Source: Candidatus Aminicenantota bacterium
Lineage (GTDB): Bacteria; Acidobacteriota; Aminicenantia; Aminicenantales; UBA4085
Length of the DNA: 11,884 nt
Assembly: GCA_003154255.1 (NCBI GenBank)
Contig: PMCY01000036.1
Span: 7,847-19,730 of the forward strand
Direction: 5' to 3'
The position numbers and the translations under genes were made by a program. The notes under the pieces were generated by a model, which saw only the letters and a program-made list of their open reading frames with translations, had not been told where the DNA came from and ran no database searches. This document shows, piece by piece, positions 7,901-11,884 of this stretch (positions are counted from its first letter, which is position 1; each line of letters begins with the position of its first letter).

Positions 7901-8599
7901 GTGAAGCAGGATCGGCGTTTTGCAAAGAGTCAAGAGGTCCTGGTCCAGCGGGCCGAACGGGGGCTCTTCGCGGAAAAAGCGGTTCAATTCCGCGATGGCC
8001 CCCGAGAAAAGGTCCCGGTCGGCCAAGTAGCGTTCATCGAACAATTCGATGAGCCGTGTGGCGGCCGGATTGAAATTGGCCAGGAAGAGAAGAATCATCT
8101 CTTCGAGGACGATTTCCCGGTGGGAACGCCCGGCCGTCCGGTTCTCGAGGTAAGCGGAAGGTTCGGTTCCTCCGGCGTAGACATCGCGTGGAGGAAAGAG
8201 GGTGATGAAATCCAGGAGCAGGGCCCGCGTTGTCCCGGCGCCGAGCGCTGATTCGAGGCGGGCCAGAGCCCGCCCGAAAACGCCCGGGTTTCTCTGGGCT
8301 TCATAGGTTCGGAAGAGATGGTGGAAAATCTCGTCCAAGAGGCCGGCGGCGTTGACCAAGCCGGCCGACACCCGCTCCTCGGGCGGCCGTACGGCGTTGA
8401 TTTTATGGACAAACTCCCGGACGGCCCGGAAATCAGCCAGGATGACGTTTCCGGTGATGGAAAAGAGGGTTTTGTCGAAATCGTACTTGGCCCGGATCTC
8501 GCGGGCGATGTGGAATTCATAGGCCGGCAACAGCGTCCCCGGCGGGAGCGAGTCGGCCGCGGAGTACGGGCGCATGGTCATTGGGGGCAACGCCTTCAT
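5000..8599 (-). CDS. Very large GH13 (alpha-amylase family) protein with helical N- and C-terminal extensions
   Basis: A 1199-residue protein with no signal peptide, so probably cytoplasmic. The alpha-amylase barrel covers about residues 365-770: region I DMVPNHTG (Asp438, Asn441, His442), region II IIRFDAAMTL (Arg556, nucleophile Asp558), region III LLLAEAFW (acid/base Glu623), region IV FMSNPDEETA (stabiliser Asp684). Arg and all three acids are kept, so an active glycosidase or transglycosidase on alpha-glucans is expected. Region IV normally reads NHD; here His is Pro683. About residues 1-340 are mostly helical with no motif I know, 770-890 look like the family's C-terminal beta domain, and 900-1199 are again helical and Ala/Leu-rich. 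Typical amylases are 450-700 residues. Subfamily unknown; GlgE or other glycogen-type transferases are possible but their motifs are not evident. Met1 is followed by Met7 and Met9 (8581, 8575) as alternative starts; no strong Shine-Dalgarno supports any. A promoter-like pair lies upstream. Confidence 0.88.
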   Translation of the reverse strand: MKALPPMTMRPYSAADSLPPGTLLPAYEFHIAREIRAKYDFDKTLFSITGNVILADFRAVREFVHKINAVRPPEERVSAGLVNAAGLLDEIFHHLFRTYEAQRNPGVFGRALARLESALGAGTTRALLLDFITLFPPRDVYAGGTEPSAYLENRTAGRSHREIVLEEMILLFLANFNPAATRLIELFDERYLADRDLFSGAIAELNRFFREEPPFGPLDQDLLTLCKTPILLHPDDLEAQLLYIREHYGPWLGELFIRRILSGADLIKEDRLPWTGGYGGPPTIAPRYRGPLKGADGFSLGKSGYRYAAESWKDFKEPDNFTEDLNWMPRVVLMAKNCFVWLDQLTRQYGRPIRTLDQIPDEELDKLACRNFNALWLIGIWERSNASRRIKHLMGNIDAVSSAYSLFDYSIAEDLGGEAALQNLNERAKARGIRLASDMVPNHTGIYSRWMLDHPDYFIQSPHPPFPGYRFSGPDLSENPAIQLRLEDGYWSRRDAAVAFQRIDNRTGEIRYIYHGNDGTNMPWNDTAQLDMLRKSVRQAVIGQIFDVARRFSIIRFDAAMTLTKRHFARLWYPEPGSGGDIPSRADRAMTKEDFEQAFPEEFWREVVDRINAEMPETLLLAEAFWLMEGYFVRSLGMHRVYNSSFMHMMMKEENAKYRDLITETLEFEPEILKRYVSFMSNPDEETAIRQFGTDDKYFGVCTLLVTLPGLPMFAHGQIEGLTEKYGMEYRRAYYHESPNAGLIARHEREIFPLMKKRFLFSQVANFWMFDVLTADGAINENVFAFVNRERGERALVVYNNKYERASGRIFRSAPKLTSAPGGPKILETRTAAEALGLNPAPGLYYLYRDSISGLEYIRSGADVSGNGFEVELDGFKYRVYLDWREIGDDTGDWTQLARRLGRQGVPDIRRAYEEMKLESVHRAFSALIETSLPAESPAGPENGRTAAEIAIGTSALLEEKFGTFLQEVREHLSLEANPAAAAAAFREGLAGARRLRRYGKVRSAALPAAPESAAPPELRFAHGSDNPADAVLFLVSLSTASLALLLPQDGPLARSRVFEMLWLDTPIRRAFARLGRGEFETARSLMLLAILRSPAAKASALFGPDAGSSWAALLADDAVRVFMGVNEFEGVQYYSKEAFEELADWLFGLSVLSRAGTASPSSGKPALEAALRRRGEILELSRRSEYRLEVLLRKIAKG

Positions 8600-8613
8600 T
8601 GGCAGTCCGCCCT

Positions 8614-8642
8614 ACTATATCCGAATGACGGGCGTCAGTAAA
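8614..8642 (-). promoter_or_regulatory. Putative promoter of the GH13 gene
   Basis: Minus-strand TTTACT (8642-8637, four of six) then 17 bases then TATAGT (8619-8614, five of six), in the 81-base gap after the arylsulfotransferase-family gene. The -10 ends 14 bases before the ATG at 8599, giving a leader of about 8 bases. A short inverted repeat TGACG-CC-CGTCA lies in the spacer (8627-8638). Hexamer match only; the GH13 gene could also be read through from upstream. Confidence 0.4.
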
Positions 8643-8680
8643 CCGAAGTCCGGGGCCCGGGAACGCCAGATGCCGGCGGC

Positions 8681-10279
8681 TCAGTTCCCCCGCACGAATA
8701 CGGGTTCGTTCGGATACAGAGTCAGGCGGACCGCTCTCTGAATGAAGTCGTAGTGGCCGAAGACCGTCCCGATCGACGCCAGGTTGCGGAAGAGGATGGC
8801 GGCTTCGAAAACCAGGACATTGCCGGGATACGTCACTTCGACGATCCTGGCCTGCGGTCCGGCGGCGCCCTGGTTCATCCCCGCGGTGATCATCCGGTTA
8901 TGGGTTTGAGGCAGGTCCTGGACGTTTCCGAAGAGAGGTGAGTACAGTTCCTGGCCCCGCTCCAGGCCGTACTGCCAGACCTGGCGGACGGAATTGGATC
9001 CTTCATCTATGGCGTATTCGACGGCTCGGGAGTAATAGGGCGGACGGTCCAGAAAAAAGCGAAAGTACCCGCCATCATAGACGAGGAGATTCCCGTTGGC
9101 CAGCATGACGGGCGAGGCCGGTCCCCAAGGCCAGTCGAAGGTCGGATCGGCCTGGTATCCGCCTTGGACCGGCGGAGAAGTGGCCTGTCCCGCCTGCGTT
9201 AGCGACCGCAAGACCCAAAAAATCGTGTATGGACCGATCTCCGGCCAACCCGATTCCGCCCATCCCCGGGCCGCGGCCATGATCCAGAGTAGGTTGTTGT
9301 TGCCGAGGACCCGGATGACGGCTTGGTTCCTTCCGGACACGACGAAGCTATCGTCGGAGGCCCGATAGGCGATGCCGTTCATGTGGAACCAATCCCCGTC
9401 CTGTCCGATCCCGATCTGTTCGTTGCGGTCGACATCGAGGATGTTGATGAGACCGATCTCCCGGCGGACGGTCTTTGCGGCCCGGTCCACCTCGATCATG
9501 AAATCGCGGCCGCTAGGGAGAAGCCCCCAAGTGTTCCCGATAAGGGTACCCGGCTTGTCCACGGCGGCCACGAAATTCCCGTTGGGAAGCTCGATGATCT
9601 CGTCATGGAGCGTGTATCCCGGAACCGAGATCGGAGTCGTTTCTTTCCCCAGGGGATCGATCTCGTGAATCGCATGATCAGTGACAAAAACATAATTGCC
9701 GTCAGCGAGGCGTCGAAGGGGCAGGCAGGGGGCGCCGTAGGCCGACAGGTCCAGGTACCAGCGGACCGCGCCGCGGGAGTCGGCCATGAAGGGGAAGGAG
9801 CGCAACACGCCGCCGCTGCTGTACTGGAAGGCGAAGAGGTTCATTCCCGGTTCCATGAGCCCCTCGTTCGAAGCGGCTGCCGTGACGGTGGGAAAGAACC
9901 CCGGCAGAGGATCGGTTATTATGGATAGCGTCTGCGTTTCGGGTTTTCCATGCGAGGCCCAAATGGTCAGGATCACTGTGTTGGTCCGGCCGGGATAAAG
10001 CCCTAGAATGGGGACGGAATGGGTTTTTGTAAAAGCCGTTTCAACATGTCTGACGGGAACGTCTCCCTGGATATCGACCTGGACGAGGCAATTGAGCTTC
10101 GTGTTGAAATCGGCGACCGCGGAAAGCGGGGCGATGCCGCTCGGATTCAGGGTCACCGTGATGGGAGTGGCCAGGATTTCGGGCGGGGTCGAAGCGCGGG
10201 CCGCATAAAGACCGACGGCCGCCAAGGCCACCAGCACGGCCGTCCGAGCGCACCGGTTCAGGGAAGTCAGCGGATTCAT
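8681..10279 (-). CDS. Exported arylsulfotransferase (ASST/AssT) family protein, catalytic His apparently replaced
   Basis: A 532-residue protein with a signal peptide (Arg9/Arg12, hydrophobic 13-25, AARAS cleavage region). AssT moves sulfate between phenols in the periplasm through a sulfo-histidine. The N-terminal beta domain (about 35-125) has the family's TVTLNPSGIAPLSA stretch; a propeller follows, with LPNGN, VMLANGNLLVYDGG and ELYSP. Likely equivalents of E. coli AssT active-site residues are His225 (LHDEI), His299 and Asn301 (WFHMNGI) and Arg317 (SGRNQ); the 18-residue gap from His299 to Arg317 matches His356-Arg374. The catalytic His436 is expected in FDWxWxQH, but here reads FDWPWGPAS, leaving Ala388. 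So it may be inactive as an aryl sulfotransferase, or do something else. I place the start at ATG 10279, with GGA 7 bases upstream and directly before the signal peptide; ATG 10291 is the alternative. The open frame runs back to 10495, but that stretch overlaps the divergent gene and lacks protein character. Confidence 0.85.
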   Translation of the reverse strand: MNPLTSLNRCARTAVLVALAAVGLYAARASTPPEILATPITVTLNPSGIAPLSAVADFNTKLNCLVQVDIQGDVPVRHVETAFTKTHSVPILGLYPGRTNTVILTIWASHGKPETQTLSIITDPLPGFFPTVTAAASNEGLMEPGMNLFAFQYSSGGVLRSFPFMADSRGAVRWYLDLSAYGAPCLPLRRLADGNYVFVTDHAIHEIDPLGKETTPISVPGYTLHDEIIELPNGNFVAAVDKPGTLIGNTWGLLPSGRDFMIEVDRAAKTVRREIGLINILDVDRNEQIGIGQDGDWFHMNGIAYRASDDSFVVSGRNQAVIRVLGNNNLLWIMAAARGWAESGWPEIGPYTIFWVLRSLTQAGQATSPPVQGGYQADPTFDWPWGPASPVMLANGNLLVYDGGYFRFFLDRPPYYSRAVEYAIDEGSNSVRQVWQYGLERGQELYSPLFGNVQDLPQTHNRMITAGMNQGAAGPQARIVEVTYPGNVLVFEAAILFRNLASIGTVFGHYDFIQRAVRLTLYPNEPVFVRGN

Positions 10280-10311
10280 GGTATTTTCCATTTTTTCTAT
10301 CAATTTACTAT

Positions 10312-10340
10312 AGTATAAAAGCGGAACCCCGCTAAAGCAA
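10312..10340 (-). promoter_or_regulatory. Leftward promoter for the arylsulfotransferase-family gene
   Basis: Minus-strand TTGCTT (10340-10335), a 17-base spacer, then TATACT (10317-10312, five of six). A second -10-like TATAGT overlaps at 10313-10308. The predicted start near 10305 gives a leader of about 26 bases to ATG 10279. The AT-rich composition contrasts with the GC-rich flanks. The spacer holds a short inverted repeat. Confidence 0.5.
10320..10333. repeat. Inverted repeat AGCGG-AACC-CCGCT inside the leftward promoter
   Basis: A perfect 5-bp inverted repeat with a 4-base centre, lying between the -35 and -10 boxes of the leftward promoter. The position would suit an operator for a small dimeric repressor or for a MerR-type activator, but a repeat this short also arises by chance in GC-rich DNA. 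No regulator gene is in the window. Confidence 0.3.
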
Positions 10341-10362
10341 TAGGGGCTAATACGGAGGAGCT

Positions 10363-10391
10363 TTGACCTCAACGTTCTTTTGGCATAAACT
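10363..10391 (+). promoter_or_regulatory. Rightward promoter for the GspG-like gene
   Basis: TTGACC (10363-10368, five of six), a 17-base spacer, then TAAACT (10386-10391, four of six). The -10 ends 12 bases before ATG 10404, so the leader would be about 5 bases. This agrees with the absence of a Shine-Dalgarno site near the ATG; the only GGAGG (10354-10358) lies upstream of the -35 and is too far to serve. Confidence 0.5.
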
Positions 10392-10403
10392 TTAAATTCA
10401 GCC

Positions 10404-10775
10404 ATGAAAATGCGGGGATTATTTCTATCCTTTCTGGCCGCCGTGACCATCGTCTTCGTCTCTCTGTTCTTCAAGACCGGGGACAAGGCCCCCATCCAAA
10501 GGGAAGTTGATCAATTCGTCCAGGCCGGATCCGATCTGACCCGCGCCAACATGCAGGTTCTGCAACAGATCATCGCTTCGTATATCGCCACGGAAGGCCA
10601 GCCGCCGGCCGGAATCGAGGACGTGCGCCGGGCGGGAATGATCACGGGGAGCGTGAAAGACGCCTGGGGCCGGGATATCCGCTATGAGCGGCGCTCGGAT
10701 TCCTCGTTCCGCCTGACCTCCGCCGGCAAGGACGGGATTTTCGACACGGCGGACGATATCCGCATCGATTACTGA
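10404..10775 (+). CDS. GspG-like (type II secretion major pseudopilin-like) small membrane-anchored protein
   Basis: A 123-residue protein with one N-terminal hydrophobic segment (residues 6-23) and an extracytoplasmic soluble part. The C-terminal half matches the globular end of GspG pseudopilins: helix LQQIIASYIATEGQPP, then DAWGRDIRYER (usual form DPWGxPYxY), then TSAGKDGIFDTADDI, which corresponds to the Ca-binding loop SxGxDG...DDI of GspG. What is missing is the prepilin signal: there is no Gly followed by the hydrophobic FTLxE stretch for prepilin peptidase, so it is probably not a normal assembled pseudopilin but a membrane-tethered domain of the same fold. No other secretion gene is in view. 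Start ATG 10404 (Met3 at 10410 is the alternative); no Shine-Dalgarno site, and a promoter ends 12 bases upstream. It is transcribed away from the arylsulfotransferase-family gene. Function unknown. Confidence 0.75.
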   Translation: MKMRGLFLSFLAAVTIVFVSLFFKTGDKAPIQREVDQFVQAGSDLTRANMQVLQQIIASYIATEGQPPAGIEDVRRAGMITGSVKDAWGRDIRYERRSDSSFRLTSAGKDGIFDTADDIRIDY

Positions 10776-10778
10776 GTG

Positions 10779-10802
10779 CCTTGAAGGCCGGCGTTTTCGA
10801 GG
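10779..10802 (+). terminator. Weak hairpin just after the GspG-like gene
   Basis: CCTTGAA (10779-10785) can pair with TTCGAGG (10796-10802), seven pairs including one G-T, around a 10-base loop starting 4 bases after the stop. No run of T follows, so it is a poor intrinsic terminator. The rest of the 208-base gap to the next gene holds only the -10 box and leader hairpin listed separately. Confidence 0.2.
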
Positions 10803-10920
10803 CGTCGATTCCCGCCATCTTAATGCTTCTTGGACCGCAGCCGGCTGAAACCCTGGTTGGACGGACACCAATCCGTGGCGGCGCATCGGCGAATCCGGCC
10901 GTGTGGACGCGGATGCGTTT

Positions 10921-10929
10921 TGATATAGA
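10921..10929 (+). promoter_or_regulatory. Possible extended -10 promoter for the S9 peptidase gene
   Basis: TG-A-TATAGA is an extended -10 (TGn plus four of six bases) standing out from GC-rich surroundings 54 bases before the ATG at 10984. No good -35 lies 16-18 bases upstream, which extended -10 promoters can do without. Weak evidence. Confidence 0.3.
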
Positions 10930-10952
10930 ATGCTTCGCGTGATTTCAATTTC

Positions 10953-10969
10953 CGGGCCCGGGCGGCCCG
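10953..10969 (+). other. GC-rich hairpin in the leader of the S9 peptidase gene
   Basis: CGGGCC (10953-10958) and GGCCCG (10964-10969) form a perfect 6-bp stem with loop CGGGC, ending two bases before the likely ribosome site AAGG (10971-10974). It could affect ribosome access or be chance in GC-rich sequence. Confidence 0.3.
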
Positions 10970-10983
10970 TAAGGCAGGTTCCG

Positions 10984-11884
10984 ATGAAGCGAACGGTTCC
11001 CGCGGCTATTCTCGTTGTACTGACGCTCACGATCCTGGTCAACGCGCAATCCAAGCCTCCGGCGAAATTCGCCGACTATGGCAAATGGGAAACGTTGGCC
11101 TCCGCGGGAGTCCGCGGCGGCTTTTCCCCCGACGGCCGCTGGCTTGTCTATGCGGTCAACCGCTCCAACCGCGAAAACGAGCTGCGTATCGCCAAGCTCG
11201 CCGACGGATCGATGAAAACGGCGGCCTTCGGCGCCCAGCCTGTTTTTTCCTCCGACTCCCGGTGGCTGGCCTATGCCGTGGTCCCCTCGGAAACCGAGCA
11301 GGAGAAGCTGCGCGCCGAGCAGAAGCCTGTCCTGAACAAGTTCGGACTCTTGAACCTGGCTTCCGGCGAAACGGCGACGATCGAGGGGATCGAGTCCTTC
11401 GCTTTCAGTCCGGACGGCGCCTTCCTGGCCTTTCGGCGCTACCCGCCGGTCCGGTCCGCGGCTTCCGCGGCCGCGATCGACGGCCCGCGCGGAGGGACGG
11501 CGGCGGGCAGCGCGGAAACGGCCGACGAGGCGCCCGGCACGACAATCATCGTCAGGCGATTGGCCGACGGCCGGGACATGGGCTTTGGCAACGTCAGTCA
11601 GTTCGCCTGGCGGGACGCCGACAAATCCCATCTGCTGGCCCTCATCATCAGCGCCGAGGGCAAGACCGGCAATGGGGTCCAGCTGCTCGACGCAGAAACA
11701 GGCGTTCTCCGCGCGCTCGATTCATCGGCCGCGGCTTACACCGACATCGCTTGGAGAAAGGACGCGTTCGATCTGGCCGTGCTGCGGGCCAAAACGGACG
11801 AACGCAAGGACGGGCCGACCTATTCGATCCTGGCCTGGACCGACCTCGGCCGCGGCGAACGGCTGAGGGTCTATGATCCCGCCG
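10984..11884 (+). CDS. S9 (prolyl oligopeptidase-like) family peptidase, N-terminal propeller part, cut by window edge
   Basis: The first 300 codons of a longer gene with no stop before the window end. Residues 1-21 are a signal peptide (MKRT, hydrophobic 7-19, VNA then Gln22). WD40-like/PD40 propeller blades follow: FSPDGRWLVYAV (47-58), FSSDSRWLAYAV (88-99) and FSPDGAFLAFRR (141-152), with AKLADG and NLASGET as blade ends. This layout is typical of exported S9 peptidases of Acidobacteria-like bacteria, in which an alpha/beta-hydrolase domain with Ser-Asp-His follows the propeller; that domain would lie beyond 11884, so the enzyme call is inference. Residues about 157-184 are an Ala/Gly-rich low-complexity insert between blades. 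Start ATG 10984 directly precedes the signal peptide, with AAGG 9-12 bases upstream. It follows the GspG-like gene by 208 bases. A non-peptidase TolB-like propeller protein is the alternative. Confidence 0.8.
   Translation, partial: MKRTVPAAILVVLTLTILVNAQSKPPAKFADYGKWETLASAGVRGGFSPDGRWLVYAVNRSNRENELRIAKLADGSMKTAAFGAQPVFSSDSRWLAYAVVPSETEQEKLRAEQKPVLNKFGLLNLASGETATIEGIESFAFSPDGAFLAFRRYPPVRSAASAAAIDGPRGGTAAGSAETADEAPGTTIIVRRLADGRDMGFGNVSQFAWRDADKSHLLALIISAEGKTGNGVQLLDAETGVLRALDSSAAAYTDIAWRKDAFDLAVLRAKTDERKDGPTYSILAWTDLGRGERLRVYDPA

Noticed and set aside
10363..10395. Short leader reading frame TTG...TAA after GGAGGAG upstream of the GspG-like gene
   Set aside because: Only ten codons with no regulatory pattern; TTGACC there serves better as a -35 box.
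10280..10495. 72-residue N-terminal extension of the arylsulfotransferase-family frame
   Set aside because: It places a signal peptide in mid-protein, runs through both divergent promoters and overlaps the plus-strand gene. The start at 10279 (or 10291) is better.
10425..11054. 209-codon minus-strand frame across the GspG-like gene and the following gap
   Set aside because: It overlaps the pseudopilin-like motifs and the start of the S9 peptidase gene on the other strand, and its product is Arg-rich without any domain.

Overview
The window is high-GC bacterial DNA with densely packed genes. Its gene content is a sugar phosphotransferase system (PTS), a very large GH13 enzyme, an exported arylsulfotransferase-like protein, a GspG-like pseudopilin-type protein and an S9-type peptidase with an N-terminal propeller. 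This suits an Acidobacteriota or Aminicenantota-like heterotroph. That placement is an impression from protein flavour and composition; no rRNA or marker gene is present to confirm it. I see no tRNA, rRNA, CRISPR array, insertion sequence or phage gene.

Layout: positions 1 to 10279 are read on the minus strand, and 10404 to the right edge on the plus strand. In minus-strand order of transcription the genes are: the arylsulfotransferase-family protein (10279-8681); a 1199-residue GH13 protein with large helical additions at both ends (8599-5000); a secreted trypsin-like serine protease carrying two tandem copies of an unidentified domain (4902-3382); and a compact PTS operon of IIC (3317-2283), IIB (2286-1975) and an HPr-Enzyme I fusion (1985 to beyond position 1). 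The PTS genes overlap by 4 and 11 bases and are surely co-transcribed. Together they give the phosphorelay PEP > EI > HPr > [IIA, not in view] > IIB > sugar carried by IIC. On the plus strand are a short GspG-like protein (10404-10775) and the first 300 codons of an S9-type peptidase (10984 to beyond 11884).

The 124-bp gap 10280-10403 is an AT-rich divergent promoter region, with a recognisable -35/-10 pair facing each way and a small inverted repeat inside the leftward promoter. Similar -35/-10 pairs lie just upstream of the PTS IIC and GH13 genes. At three genes (IIC, GH13, GspG-like) the -10 box sits only 11-14 bases from the start codon, and none has a convincing Shine-Dalgarno site, so leaderless or very short-leader transcripts are possible.

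Points most worth a second look: the arylsulfotransferase homologue seems to have Ala where the family's sulfate-accepting His is expected; the GH13 protein has Pro in place of the usual His of conserved region IV; the serine protease has a gapless 129-residue internal duplication and no PDZ domain, with a composition shift at the domain boundary; the PTS is split in an unusual way (separate IIC and IIB, fused HPr-EI, no IIA in view). I found no wholly new multi-gene system that I could defend.
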